A stretch of 64,000 nt of DNA from Micromonospora sp. WMMD1128 (GCF_027497235.1 NZ_CP114902.1:1625501-1689500); one strand, 5' to 3'; shown: positions 1 to 8,442, counted from the stretch's first letter. Numbers and translations: made by a program. The notes: a model not told the origin generated them from the sequence alone.

Positions 1-1839
1 CGCCTCTACCAATACCTGGAGGCGGTCGAGCCGGAGGCCGAGGCCGGCTTCGAGCTGGCCGGCGAGGTGCTCACCGAGCCGGGCGCGCTCGCCGGCTGGC
101 TGGACACCCACGGCGGGGCCGGCACGCCCGTCGGCCTGGCCGCCACGCTCGACACCGGCCCCAACCGCCGGCACACCGCCACCGTGACCGCGATGGCGCT
201 CGCCACCACCGACGGCGCGGCGGCCTGGTTCGACCCGAGCCGGCTGGACGCCGGCGACGACGCCGCCCTGGCCGGCTGGCTGGCCGACGCCGGACGCCCG
301 AAGGTGCTGCACGACAGCAAGCCAGCGGTGCTGGCGTTCGCCGCGCACGGCTGGGAGCTTCGGGGCATCGCCCGCGACACCCAGATCGCCGCCTACCTGG
401 CCCGCCCCGACCAGCGTTCCTACGACCTCACCGACCTGGCGCTGCGCTACCTGCACCGGGAGCTGCGCGTCGACGCGCCGGAGACCGGCCAGCTCACCCT
501 GGACGGGTTCGGTGACGAGGGCGCGGCCGAGCAGAACCTGATGCTCCAGGCCCGGGCCACGCTCGACCTGGCCGACGCGATCGACGCCGAGCTGTCCCGC
601 GACGGCGAGCAGTCCGCCCGGCTGATGGCCGAGGTGGAGCTGCCGCTGATGCGGGTCCTCGCCGCCATGGAGCGCACCGGCATTGCCGCCGACACCGACT
701 ACCTCTCCGAGCTGGAGGCCCACTTCGCCGCCGAGGTGAAGGCCGCCGCGCAGAGCGCCTACGAGGTGGTCGGCCGGGAGTTCAACCTCGGCTCGCCCAA
801 GCAGTTGCAGGAGATCCTCTTCACCGAGCTGGGCCTGCCCAAGACCAAGCGGATCAAGACCGGCTACACCACCGACGCCGACGCCCTCCAGTGGCTCTTC
901 GCCCAGACCGAGCACCCGCTGCTGCACCACCTGCTGCGCCACCGCGACGTGGCCAAGCTCAAGTCGACTGTCGACGGGCTGCTCAAGTCGGTCTCCGACG
1001 ACGGCCGGATCCACACCACGTTCAACCAGACGGTGGCCGCGACCGGGCGCCTGTCGTCCACCGAGCCCAACCTGCAGAACATCCCGATCCGCACCGAGGA
1101 GGGGCGGCGGATCCGGCGCGCGTTCGTCGTCGGCGAGGGCTACGAGTGCCTGCTCACCGCCGACTACAGTCAGATCGAGATGCGGATCATGGCGCACCTG
1201 TCCGCCGACGACGCGCTGGTCGAGGCGTTCAACTCCGGGCACGACTTCCACGCCGCGACCGCCTCCTCGGTCTTCACCGTCGACGTCGGCGCGGTCACCG
1301 CCGACCAGCGCCGCAAGATCAAGGCGATGAACTACGGCCTGGCGTACGGGCTGAGCGCGTTCGGCCTGTCCCAGCAGCTCGGCATCACCGCCGAGGAGGC
1401 GCGCGGGCTGATGGAGAACTACTTCGCCGGGTTCGGCGGGGTCCGCGACTACCTGCACGAGGTGGTGGCCCGGGCCCGGCAGGACGGCTACACCTCCACC
1501 ATCCTGGGCCGCCGCCGCTACCTGCCCGACCTGGTCAGCGACAACCGGCAGCGCCGGGAGATGGCCGAGCGGATGGCGCTCAACGCCCCGATCCAGGGTT
1601 CGGCGGCCGACATCATCAAGGTCGCCATGCTGCGCGTCGACGGCGCGCTGCGCGAGGCGGGGCTGCGGTCGCGGATGCTGTTGCAGGTGCACGACGAGCT
1701 GGTCTTCGAGGTCGCCCCGGGCGAGCGGGAGGCGCTGGAGGCTCTGGTGCGCAAGGAGATGGGCGCGGCCCACCCGCTGTCGGTGCCGATGGAGGTGTCC
1801 GTCGGCGAGGGCCGCGACTGGAACAGCGCCGACCACTGA
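1..1839 (+). CDS. polA: DNA polymerase I, 3' part (5' end outside window)
   Basis: The reading frame is open from base 1, so the N-terminal 5' nuclease region lies upstream; 612 residues are visible. The first ~200 residues match the degenerate 3'-5' exonuclease-like domain usual in actinobacterial Pol I. The polymerase domain follows, with NLQNIPIRTEEGRRIR, motif A ADYSQIEMR (about residue 387), motif B RRKIKAMNYGLAYG (about 437) and motif C QVHDELVFE (about 562). The metal-binding aspartates of motifs A and C are present, so the polymerase should be active. It fills gaps in excision repair and replaces Okazaki primers, which fits the uvrABC genes in this window. It converges on the merR gene, with a stem-loop between them. 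Confidence 0.97.
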   Translation, partial: RLYQYLEAVEPEAEAGFELAGEVLTEPGALAGWLDTHGGAGTPVGLAATLDTGPNRRHTATVTAMALATTDGAAAWFDPSRLDAGDDAALAGWLADAGRPKVLHDSKPAVLAFAAHGWELRGIARDTQIAAYLARPDQRSYDLTDLALRYLHRELRVDAPETGQLTLDGFGDEGAAEQNLMLQARATLDLADAIDAELSRDGEQSARLMAEVELPLMRVLAAMERTGIAADTDYLSELEAHFAAEVKAAAQSAYEVVGREFNLGSPKQLQEILFTELGLPKTKRIKTGYTTDADALQWLFAQTEHPLLHHLLRHRDVAKLKSTVDGLLKSVSDDGRIHTTFNQTVAATGRLSSTEPNLQNIPIRTEEGRRIRRAFVVGEGYECLLTADYSQIEMRIMAHLSADDALVEAFNSGHDFHAATASSVFTVDVGAVTADQRRKIKAMNYGLAYGLSAFGLSQQLGITAEEARGLMENYFAGFGGVRDYLHEVVARARQDGYTSTILGRRRYLPDLVSDNRQRREMAERMALNAPIQGSAADIIKVAMLRVDGALREAGLRSRMLLQVHDELVFEVAPGEREALEALVRKEMGAAHPLSVPMEVSVGEGRDWNSADH

Positions 1840-1869
1840 CCCACCACCCACCCGGTGTCCGTGTCGACC

Positions 1870-1916
1870 AAGGAGTTTGCGTCGCGAGGCGTGCGTGAGC
1901 ACGACACGAACTCCTT
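1870..1916. terminator. Inverted repeat between convergent polA and merR
   Basis: The 15-base arm AAGGAGTTTGCGTCG at 1870-1884 pairs with CGACACGAACTCCTT at 1902-1916 (13 of 15), with a 17-base loop. It lies 30 bases past the polA stop and 2 bases beyond the end of the merR gene, so it could act as a bidirectional terminator. No T-tract follows. Its arm resembles that of the palindrome at 21218-21274. Confidence 0.55.
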
Positions 1917-1918
1917 GA

Positions 1919-2296
1919 TCAACGCCCGGGGACGGGGGAGGGAGGGGGCGGTGCTGCGGCGTGCAGGGCGGCGGCCAGGCGGTCCCGGACGGTGACCTGG
2001 GCGGCGATCCGGGCGTTCAACACGGCCAGCCGGTCCCGGCCGACCTTGAGCCCGGCCGGTGACGGCGGCGCGGCGGCCACGTCACCGTCCAGGCAGGGCA
2101 GGAAGACCTGGACGTCGTCCAGGGTCAGGCCGGCGTCGAGCAGGTGGCGGATGTTGCGGACCCGCGTCACCACCGCCGGGTCGTACTCGCGGTATCCGTT
2201 CATCGCCCGGGTCGAGACGATCAGGCCGCGCTCCTCGTAGTGCCGCAGGGCACGAGGCGTGCAGCCCGTCGCCCTCGCCACCTCGCCGATCCGCAT
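1919..2296 (-). CDS. MerR family transcriptional regulator
   Basis: This 125-residue protein begins MRIGEVARATGCTPRALRHY, the standard MerR winged HTH with recognition helix and wing up to about residue 70, followed by a short coiled region and a proline-rich tail. There is one cysteine in LPCLDGD and no clear metal-binding cysteine pair, so the inducer is unknown. Its start is 12 bases after the SDR stop, with AGGGA as ribosome binding site, so the two form a minus-strand operon. MerR proteins usually bind within their own operon promoter, so control of the upstream SDR gene is likely (inference). Confidence 0.9.
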   Translation of the reverse strand: MRIGEVARATGCTPRALRHYEERGLIVSTRAMNGYREYDPAVVTRVRNIRHLLDAGLTLDDVQVFLPCLDGDVAAAPPSPAGLKVGRDRLAVLNARIAAQVTVRDRLAAALHAAAPPPPSPVPGR

Positions 2297-2308
2297 GCGC
2301 CCGTCCCT

Positions 2309-3058
2309 TCAGGCGACCACCGCGCCCCCGTCCACCGGCAGCACCACGCCGGTGACGAACGCCGCCTCCGGGTCGCAAAGCCGCCGGATCGCCCAGGCTA
2401 CTTCCTCGGGCCGGCCGATCCGCCCGGCCGGGGTGCGCGCGATCTGCCAGTCCCGAATCGCGGCTCGTTGCTCGGGCGACAGGCCGCCGTGCACGCCGAT
2501 GGGCGTGTCGACCGCACCGGGCGCCACCGCCACCACCCGGACGCCCCGCGGTGCCAGCTCCACCGCCCAACTGCGGGTCAACGAGTCCAGCGCCGCCTTG
2601 CCCGCCGCGTACACCGAAGCGCCCGGCCAGGCGCGCGACCCGACGGACGTGGTGACGTTGACGAGCACGCCGCGAGTGTCGGCGAGCGCATCCACGGCGG
2701 CGTGCGCCAGCCGGATCGGAGCCAGCACGTTTGTCTCCATCTGCCGCCGCGCGGCGTCCTCGTCCAGGTCGGCCAGGGCGCCACCGCCGGCCACCCCGGC
2801 GTTGTTGACCAGCACGTCCAGCCGGCCGTACCGGTCGAGGGCGGCGTCGACGATCCGGGCGGGCGCGTCCGGCGCGGTGACGTCGGTGGTCAGCGGCACG
2901 ATGCCGGGCCGGCCGGCAGCGGTCTCCGCCAGCGTCGCGGCCCGGCGGCCGACCGCGACGACCTGGTTGCCGGCGGCGGCGAAGGATTGCGCGGTGGCCC
3001 GGCCGATGCCGGTGCCCGCACCGGTGACCACGACGACGCGTGGGGTCCTGCGTGTCAT
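2309..3058 (-). CDS. SDR family oxidoreductase
   Basis: Classical short-chain dehydrogenase of 249 residues from the ATG at 3058; an upstream in-frame extension lacks family similarity. Visible motifs are the dinucleotide-binding TGAGTGIG, the VLVNNAG segment, the serine-containing VNVTTSVGS, and the catalytic YAAGK (YxxxK). It ends with a typical DGG segment. The substrate cannot be read from sequence; the family reduces or oxidises carbonyl or alcohol groups with NAD(P)(H). It is first in a two-gene operon with the MerR regulator, suggesting induction by a small molecule that the enzyme may handle. Confidence 0.9.
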   Translation of the reverse strand: MTRRTPRVVVVTGAGTGIGRATAQSFAAAGNQVVAVGRRAATLAETAAGRPGIVPLTTDVTAPDAPARIVDAALDRYGRLDVLVNNAGVAGGGALADLDEDAARRQMETNVLAPIRLAHAAVDALADTRGVLVNVTTSVGSRAWPGASVYAAGKAALDSLTRSWAVELAPRGVRVVAVAPGAVDTPIGVHGGLSPEQRAAIRDWQIARTPAGRIGRPEEVAWAIRRLCDPEAAFVTGVVLPVDGGAVVA

Positions 3059-3108
3059 ACCGCCATGCTCCGACCCTGCCGTCAGCGGCAGGGTCAAGCG
3101 GCATGACC

Positions 3109-3456
3109 TCAGCCCTTGAGCGGGTCGTGGCCCCAGTTCATCAGCGACCAGCGCCACCTCGTGTCGCGGACGTCGCCGGACGGGCGCTGGGCCAGGTGCC
3201 GGTGCACGTACCCGACCACCTTGCGCATGTGCTTGTAGTCGGCGGCGGTGAGCTGGTCGCGCTTGCGGCGCAGCAGGTCCACGATCCGGCGGCCGGAGTC
3301 GTGCCCGACGGACTCGCCGCCCTTCGTGCCCGGCTTGTGCCAGCCGACGTGCTTGGACTCGTCGGTCTCCAACCAGCGGGTCAGCTCGGCCGGCTTCATG
3401 TTCACCGCGTCGGTGAACTCCCGGTACGTCTGCTCCGGATCCTCACTGCGGCTCAC
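3109..3456 (-). CDS. DUF3140 domain-containing protein
   Basis: This 115-residue protein has the DUF3140 pattern: an N-terminal helix region (TYREFTDAVNMKPAELTRWL), a central GRRIVDLLRRKRDQLT segment and the C-terminal WRWSLMNWGHDPLKG. The function is unknown. It overlaps the end of the DUF2945 gene by 14 bases and should be translationally coupled to it. From memory, the two domains are often neighbours in actinobacteria, which suggests a shared role. There is no signal peptide or membrane segment; it is probably a basic cytoplasmic protein. Confidence 0.85.
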   Translation of the reverse strand: MSRSEDPEQTYREFTDAVNMKPAELTRWLETDESKHVGWHKPGTKGGESVGHDSGRRIVDLLRRKRDQLTAADYKHMRKVVGYVHRHLAQRPSGDVRDTRWRWSLMNWGHDPLKG

Positions 3457-3661
3457 GGCGCAGCACCTCCGGTCGGTGGGCGACGTCGCGACCCGAGTCG
3501 TCGTTGACGATCCGGTACTGCGGCTGCTCCGGGGAGGCGTTCACCGGGTGCCCGCGTACGTGGGTGCGCGCGGTCAGTTTCTCCTTGACCACGCCGTGCG
3601 CCCGGCCGCTGTGGCTGGCCCAGGAGACGTGGTCGCCAGCGCGGAACTCCTGCTCGGCCAT
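3443..3661 (-). CDS. DUF2945 (HVA1-like Tudor) small protein
   Basis: A 72-residue protein matching the DUF2945 or hypervirulence-associated Tudor-like family: FRAGDHVSWASHSGRAHG at the N terminus, VRGHPVNASPEQPQYRI in the middle, and a C-terminal HRPEVL. The fold is a small beta barrel of unknown ligand. It is the first gene of a two-gene unit with DUF3140 downstream (14-base overlap). The family name does not imply virulence here. Confidence 0.85.
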   Translation of the reverse strand: MAEQEFRAGDHVSWASHSGRAHGVVKEKLTARTHVRGHPVNASPEQPQYRIVNDDSGRDVAHRPEVLRREPQ

Positions 3662-3703
3662 GCCGTGCGGTTACCCGCCGCCGGGGGCGAGTAACGAGAG
3701 GAA

Positions 3704-4306
3704 TCAGGGCCGGATCTCGGCGATCGGCAGCTTGAGGTCGAACGGTTCGGTCAGCTCGATCACCTCGCTGCCGTCGGTCACCAGCTCGTACTGGCGTTCG
3801 CCGCCCGGGCCGATCCGGTCCCCGAGGCGGTACGCGTAGAGGTGCACCGGCTCCTGCTCGATCCGCCAGTAGAACGGGATGCCGGCGGCGGCGTACTCGC
3901 CGGGCTTGGCGAACCGGTCCACCCGCCGGGTGCCGGGCGAGACGATCTCCACGGCGAGGACGACATCCGCCGGTCGGAGCCGGAAACGGTCAGTTGGCAG
4001 CCCGGCGCGGCACAGCAGCACGTCCGGCTGCCGGCTGGTGTTGGGGCTGAGCCCAACGCCGACGGGCAGGGACGCCTGCAGATGGATCGGCGCGTGGGAC
4101 CGAAGCCAGTGCCACAGCAGGCCGACTATGGTCTGGTGGCCCATGGTGGGGGAGGGTGTCACCTGGATGACTCCGTCGACGAGTTCGACGCGGGGGGCGT
4201 CGTCCGGCAGGTTGAGCAGGTCGTCAAGCGTGTAGTCCGCACGCTGCTGCCGCATCGGGTCCGGACACCAGGGGCCAGGTGATGTCGGGATGGGCGCGGC
4301 GCTCAT
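3704..4306 (-). CDS. Uma2 family (DUF820) putative nuclease
   Basis: This 200-residue protein carries the PD-(D/E)xK-like core of Uma2 proteins: VELVDGVIQVTP, SRQPDVLL, VVLAVEIVSPGTRRVDR and FAKPGEYAAAGIPFYW. The D, E and K positions expected for metal binding are present. Uma2 proteins are abundant in actinobacteria and cyanobacteria; a nuclease activity is predicted from fold, and their biology is unclear. On the minus strand TAGGCT (4318-4313) stands six bases before the ATG, so the mRNA is probably leaderless. No transposase or toxin partner is adjacent. Confidence 0.88.
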   Translation of the reverse strand: MSAAPIPTSPGPWCPDPMRQQRADYTLDDLLNLPDDAPRVELVDGVIQVTPSPTMGHQTIVGLLWHWLRSHAPIHLQASLPVGVGLSPNTSRQPDVLLCRAGLPTDRFRLRPADVVLAVEIVSPGTRRVDRFAKPGEYAAAGIPFYWRIEQEPVHLYAYRLGDRIGPGGERQYELVTDGSEVIELTEPFDLKLPIAEIRP

Positions 4307-4362
4307 GCGAGGAGCCTAGCGCCGCACGGCGATGCTGACGTCGCACCGGGCGTGCGACGTGC

Positions 4363-5166
4363 TCAGCCCGCCGGCTTCTCGGTGACGAAGATGGCGGTGC
4401 CGGGGAAGAGCCGGCCGCGCAGCGGGCTCCACTGGCCCCACGTCCCCTTGTGTCCGGCCGGCCACTCCGGCTCCACCAAATCGAGCAGGCGGAAGCCGGC
4501 GCCGACCAGCTCCCGGATCCGGTCGCCGAGGGTACGGTGCTGCTCGACGTACGTGGCGGCGCCGTGTTCGTCCTGCTCGACGTAGGGGGAGCGGTCGAAG
4601 TACGGGTGCACGGCGGTCAGCCCGCCCTCGCCCGGGTCGTCGAGGAAGATCCAGCGCATCGGGTGGGTGACCGAGAAGACCCACCGGCCGCCCGGGCGCA
4701 ACACGCGGGCCACCTCGCGCATCGCCGCCGCGGAGTCGTCCACGAACGGGATCGCCCCGAACGCGGTGCAGACCGTGTCGAAGGCGGCGTCGGCGAAGGG
4801 CAGGGCCAGCGCGTCGGCCTGGACCAGCGGTACGCGTACCCCGGTCCGGTCGGCGGCGTGCGCGGCGTGCCGCAACATGCCGGCGGACAGGTCCAGGGCG
4901 ACCGGCCGGGCGCCCTGGGCGGCGAGCCAGCGGGCGGCGGCGGCCGCGCCGGCGCCGAGTTCGAGGATCCGCCGGCCGGTGACGTCGCCGAGCAGCCGGG
5001 CGTCGGCCTCGCGCAGACCCTCCGGGCACCAGACGAAGTCGACCTCGCCCAGGAACGCGCCGTGCTCGGCCTGGTAGGCGTCGGCGTCGGTGTCCCACCA
5101 GCCGCGGTTGGCGCGGCGGATCTCGGCGGCCCCGACCCGCCGGCGGGTCACCCTGTCGTCGTCCAC
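4363..5166 (-). CDS. Class I SAM-dependent methyltransferase
   Basis: From the GTG at 5166 the protein has 267 residues. SAM-binding motif I is RILELGAGAAAAARWL, followed by ARPVALDLSAGML, VPLVQADALALPFADAAFDTV and LRPGGRWVFSVTHP, a methyltransf_11 arrangement. The C terminus holds YFDRSPYVEQDE and EPEWPAGHKGTWGQW, seen in actinobacterial homologues of unknown substrate. The start was chosen because TAGCGT (5179-5174) lies seven bases upstream, a leaderless arrangement; an in-frame TTG at 5262 would give a longer protein with a low-complexity N terminus. Confidence 0.85.
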   Translation of the reverse strand: MDDDRVTRRRVGAAEIRRANRGWWDTDADAYQAEHGAFLGEVDFVWCPEGLREADARLLGDVTGRRILELGAGAAAAARWLAAQGARPVALDLSAGMLRHAAHAADRTGVRVPLVQADALALPFADAAFDTVCTAFGAIPFVDDSAAAMREVARVLRPGGRWVFSVTHPMRWIFLDDPGEGGLTAVHPYFDRSPYVEQDEHGAATYVEQHRTLGDRIRELVGAGFRLLDLVEPEWPAGHKGTWGQWSPLRGRLFPGTAIFVTEKPAG

Positions 5167-5308
5167 CCGGTCCACGCTAGGGCCGGTCGGACACCGGGGT
5201 GCGGGCGGGGCGGCGTGTGACGGATGTGACGGACGAGACAGGCGTGGCGCCTTACCGCGCAAAATCTCCGCTTTCGCAGCGGATGCGGGCGCGGAGACCC
5301 GGGAGGGC

Positions 5309-5339
5309 TTGCACGCTGTGGTAATGCAGCGGGTAGGCT
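5309..5339 (+). promoter_or_regulatory. Candidate housekeeping promoter of rpsA
   Basis: TTGCAC (5309-5314) and TAGGCT (5334-5339) are separated by 19 bases, a fair match to the actinobacterial principal sigma consensus with a slightly long spacer. Transcription from here would give a 5' leader of about 175 bases before the rpsA ATG, long enough for S1 autoregulation, though no specific fold is claimed. Confidence 0.5.
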
Positions 5340-5519
5340 AGACGATGCGCTCGCGGATCGTGTGCCTCGGCAGGGAGCAGGTGTGCGGTCACCGGAGCCA
5401 CTAATGATCTTCTCGCGTCGATCGTTCGGTGTGCCCGGCGACGGATCCGTTGGCGCGGAAGAGTCACCGCGACACCCATGCCCGCTGTGACAACCCATCC
5501 GACCGGAGCAACCGCCCAC

Positions 5520-7016
5520 ATGACGAGCAGCATCGAGGCCACCTCGAGCGCCAACAAGGTCACGCACGACGATCTCGGCTCTGAGGAAGCTTTCCTCGCC
5601 GCCATCGACGAGACCATCAAGTACTTCAACGACGGCGACATTGTCGAAGGCACCGTCGTCAAGGTCGATCGGGACGAGGTCCTGCTCGACATCGGCTACA
5701 AGACCGAGGGCGTGATCCCCTCTCGGGAGCTGTCGATCAAGCACGACGTGGACCCGGCCGAGGTCGTTTCGGTCGGCGACCACATCGAGGCCCTCGTCCT
5801 CCAGAAGGAGGACAAGGAGGGTCGGCTGATCCTCTCCAAGAAGCGGGCGCAGTACGAGCGGGCCTGGGGCACGATCGAGAAGATCAAGGACGAGGACGGC
5901 GTCGTCCGCGGTTCGGTCATCGAGGTCGTCAAGGGTGGTCTCATCCTCGACATCGGCCTGCGCGGCTTCCTGCCCGCGTCGCTCGTCGAGATGCGGCGCG
6001 TGCGCGACCTCCAGCCGTACGTCGGCCGTGAGCTCGAAGCCAAGATCATCGAGCTGGACAAGAACCGCAACAACGTGGTCCTGTCCCGCCGGGCCTGGCT
6101 GGAGCAGACGCAGTCCGAGGTGCGCACCGAGTTCCTCAACAAGCTCCAGAAGGGGCAGGTCCGCAAGGGCGTCGTCTCCTCGATCGTCAACTTCGGCGCG
6201 TTCGTCGACCTGGGTGGCGTGGACGGCCTGGTGCACGTCTCCGAGCTGTCCTGGAAGCACATCGACCACCCGTCCGAGGTCGTCGAGGTGGGCCAGGAGG
6301 TCGAGGTCGAGGTCCTGGACGTCGACCTGGACCGGGAGCGGGTCTCGCTGTCGCTGAAGGCGACCCAGGAGGACCCGTGGCGTCAGTTCGCCCGCACCCA
6401 CGCGATCCAGCAGATCGTGCCGGGTAAGGTCACCAAGCTGGTGCCGTTCGGCGCGTTCGTCCGGGTGGACGACGGCATCGAGGGCCTGGTCCACATCTCC
6501 GAGCTGGCCGAGCGCCACGTGGAGATCCCGGAGCAGGTCGTGCAGGTCGGCTCCGAGGTCATGGTCAAGGTCATCGACATCGACCTGGAGCGTCGCCGGA
6601 TCTCGCTGTCGCTCAAGCAGGCCAACGAGGGCTTCGTCGAGGGCGAGGAGCACTTCGACCCGACCCTCTACGGCATGGCCGCCACGTACGACAACGAGGG
6701 CAACTACATCTACCCGGAGGGCTTCGACCCGGAGACGGGCGAGTGGCTCGAGGGCTACGACAAGCAGCGCGAGACCTGGGAGAACCAGTACGCCGAGGCG
6801 CGTCAGCGCTGGGAGGCCCACACCAAGCAGGTGCAGACCTCCCGCGCCGCCGACGCCGAGGCCGCGGCCAACCCGGCTCCGCCCGCCACCTCCAGCAGCA
6901 GCACCTCGACCTCGACCTCGTCGGCCCCGAGCCGTCAGGCCGAGGAGCCGGCCGGCACGCTTGCCACCGACGAGGCGCTCGCCGCGCTGCGGGAGAAGCT
7001 CGCCGGCGGCAAGTGA
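5520..7016 (+). CDS. rpsA: 30S ribosomal protein S1
   Basis: S1 of 498 residues with four S1/OB-fold repeats, as usual in actinobacteria. Repeats begin near GDIVEGTVVKVDRDEVLLDIGY, GSVIEVVKGGLILDIGLRG, KGVVSSIVNFGAFVDLGG and GKVTKLVPFGAFVRVDDG. The last two end with the canonical RISLSLK or RVSLSLK. A low-complexity, Ala/Ser/Thr-rich C-terminal tail follows. The ATG at 5520 is preferred over 5478 because GGAG lies 12-15 bases upstream and homologues begin MTSS. It acts in mRNA binding during initiation on the 30S subunit. Confidence 0.97.
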   Translation: MTSSIEATSSANKVTHDDLGSEEAFLAAIDETIKYFNDGDIVEGTVVKVDRDEVLLDIGYKTEGVIPSRELSIKHDVDPAEVVSVGDHIEALVLQKEDKEGRLILSKKRAQYERAWGTIEKIKDEDGVVRGSVIEVVKGGLILDIGLRGFLPASLVEMRRVRDLQPYVGRELEAKIIELDKNRNNVVLSRRAWLEQTQSEVRTEFLNKLQKGQVRKGVVSSIVNFGAFVDLGGVDGLVHVSELSWKHIDHPSEVVEVGQEVEVEVLDVDLDRERVSLSLKATQEDPWRQFARTHAIQQIVPGKVTKLVPFGAFVRVDDGIEGLVHISELAERHVEIPEQVVQVGSEVMVKVIDIDLERRRISLSLKQANEGFVEGEEHFDPTLYGMAATYDNEGNYIYPEGFDPETGEWLEGYDKQRETWENQYAEARQRWEAHTKQVQTSRAADAEAAANPAPPATSSSSTSTSTSSAPSRQAEEPAGTLATDEALAALREKLAGGK

Positions 7017-7072
7017 CAGGTCGCTGACGCCGGTTCGTCCGCACGGACGCACCGACTCGCCGACAGACTGAT

Positions 7073-7121
7073 GGGCCCCGTCCCCGCGTTCCGCAGCAGC
7101 GGAGCGCCGGGGGCGGGGCCC
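7073..7121 (+). terminator. Stem-loop downstream of rpsA
   Basis: GGGCCCCGTCCCC (7073-7085) pairs with GGGGGCGGGGCCC (7109-7121), 12 of 13, and an inner TCCGC/GCGGA hairpin extends the stem. It sits between rpsA and coaE without a T-tract and probably separates the two transcripts. Confidence 0.6.
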
Positions 7122-7175
7122 GCGGTCGTCGTCTGCCTGTTTGGCATGCGCACACCCATCGGGTTGACTGTCCCG

Positions 7176-8354
7176 ATGCTGAAGGTGGGGCTGACGGGCG
7201 GTATCGGGTCCGGCAAGAGCGCGGTGGCGAGCCGCCTGGCGACGCTCGGCGCGGTCGTGGTCGACTCGGACCGGATCGCCCGCGAGGTCGTGGCCCCGGG
7301 CACCGAAGGGCTGGCCGAGGTGGTCGCCGCGTTCTCCGAGCGGGTCCTCGGCCCCGACGGCGCGCTCGACCGGGCCGCCCTGGGCGCCGTGGTCTTCGGC
7401 GACCAGACCGCCCGCCGCCGGCTGGAGGGGATCACCCATCCGCGGGTACGCGCGCGGGCCGCCGAACTGGTCGCCGCCGCGCCCGCCGACGCGGTGGTGG
7501 TCAACGACGTGCCGCTGCTTGTCGAGGTGGGGCTCGCGCCGACGTACCACCTGGTGCTCGTGGTGCAGACGGCGGCGCCGACCCGGCTGGCGCGGTTGTC
7601 CCGCGACCGCGGCATGGACCCGGCCGAGGCGCGGCGGCGGATCGCCGCGCAGGCCGACGACGCGGGCCGGCGGGCGGTGGCGGACGTGCTGCTCACCAAC
7701 GACGGCCCGCTGGCCGACCTGCACGGCGCGGTGGACGCGCTCTGGCGCGACCGGCTGCTGCCCTACGAGCGCAACGTCCGCGAACGGCACGCGGTGCTCG
7801 TCGACCCGCCGACGCTCACCGAGCCCGACCCGACGTGGCCCGAGCAGTACGCCCGGCTCGCCGCGCGGATCCGCCACGCGGCCGGCGACGACGTCCGGAT
7901 CGACCACGTCGGCTCCACCGCCGTGCCCGGGTTGACCGCGCCGGACGTCATCGACATCCAGTTGACCGTGCCGGCGCTGGCGGAGGCGGACGGTCCGCTC
8001 GCCGACCGGCTGGCCGAGGCGGGCTTTCCCCGGCTGCCCGGCGAGTGGTGGGACGCGCCGCGCCGCCCCGACCGGGCGCACTGGGCGAAGCGGCTGCACG
8101 GCGGCGCGGACCCGGGTCGCCCGGTGCTCCTGCACCTGCGGGCGGCCGGCTCGGCCGGCTGGCGGTACGCGCTGCTGCTGCGGGACCACCTCCGCGCCGA
8201 CCCGGCCCGGCGATCCGCCTACCTCCAGGTCAAGCGGGACCTGGCGGCCGCCGCGCCGGAGAGCGCCGAGCCGGCGACGCTCCACGATCCGTGGTTCGAC
8301 GAGGAGCACCTGCGGGCCGAGGAGTGGGCCACGCACACCAACTGGCACCCCTGA
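7176..8354 (+). CDS. coaE: Dephospho-CoA kinase fused to GrpB/UPF0157 domain
   Basis: A 392-residue two-domain protein. Residues 1-200 are dephospho-CoA kinase, with P-loop LTGGIGSGKS at the N terminus, DSDRIAREVV, and the lid-region VQTAAPTRLARL; this is the last step of CoA synthesis. Residues ~215-390 form a GrpB (UPF0157) nucleotidyltransferase-like domain with IDHVGSTAVPGL and HLRAAGS. The same fusion is known in many actinobacteria including mycobacteria; the GrpB role is unsettled. The ATG at 7176 begins right before the P-loop strand, as in single-domain CoaE. It follows rpsA after a stem-loop, as in other actinomycetes. Confidence 0.95.
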   Translation: MLKVGLTGGIGSGKSAVASRLATLGAVVVDSDRIAREVVAPGTEGLAEVVAAFSERVLGPDGALDRAALGAVVFGDQTARRRLEGITHPRVRARAAELVAAAPADAVVVNDVPLLVEVGLAPTYHLVLVVQTAAPTRLARLSRDRGMDPAEARRRIAAQADDAGRRAVADVLLTNDGPLADLHGAVDALWRDRLLPYERNVRERHAVLVDPPTLTEPDPTWPEQYARLAARIRHAAGDDVRIDHVGSTAVPGLTAPDVIDIQLTVPALAEADGPLADRLAEAGFPRLPGEWWDAPRRPDRAHWAKRLHGGADPGRPVLLHLRAAGSAGWRYALLLRDHLRADPARRSAYLQVKRDLAAAAPESAEPATLHDPWFDEEHLRAEEWATHTNWHP

Positions 8355-8384
8355 CCCGCCCCGCGCCCTCCCGTGTCTTGCCCC

Positions 8385-8442
8385 CTGATTCACGGAAAGA
8401 GTGCTCATTCCGCGTCGGATGGCCACTGTTTCCGTGAATCAG
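8385..8442. repeat. Intergenic palindrome, copy 1 of a dispersed element
   Basis: CTGATTCACGGAAAGAGTG (8385-8403) pairs with CACTGTTTCCGTGAATCAG (8424-8442), 18 of 19, around a 20-base loop. The arm is nearly identical to that of the palindrome at 48757-48814. It sits about 30 bases after the coaE stop and may terminate that transcript. The rest of the 365-base coaE-uvrB gap is very GC-rich with no gene that I can support. Confidence 0.8.

Noticed and set aside
5148-8426. Minus-strand open frame of 1092 codons across rpsA and coaE
   Set aside because: It is antisense to two certain genes and has a composition typical of a GC-rich shadow frame.
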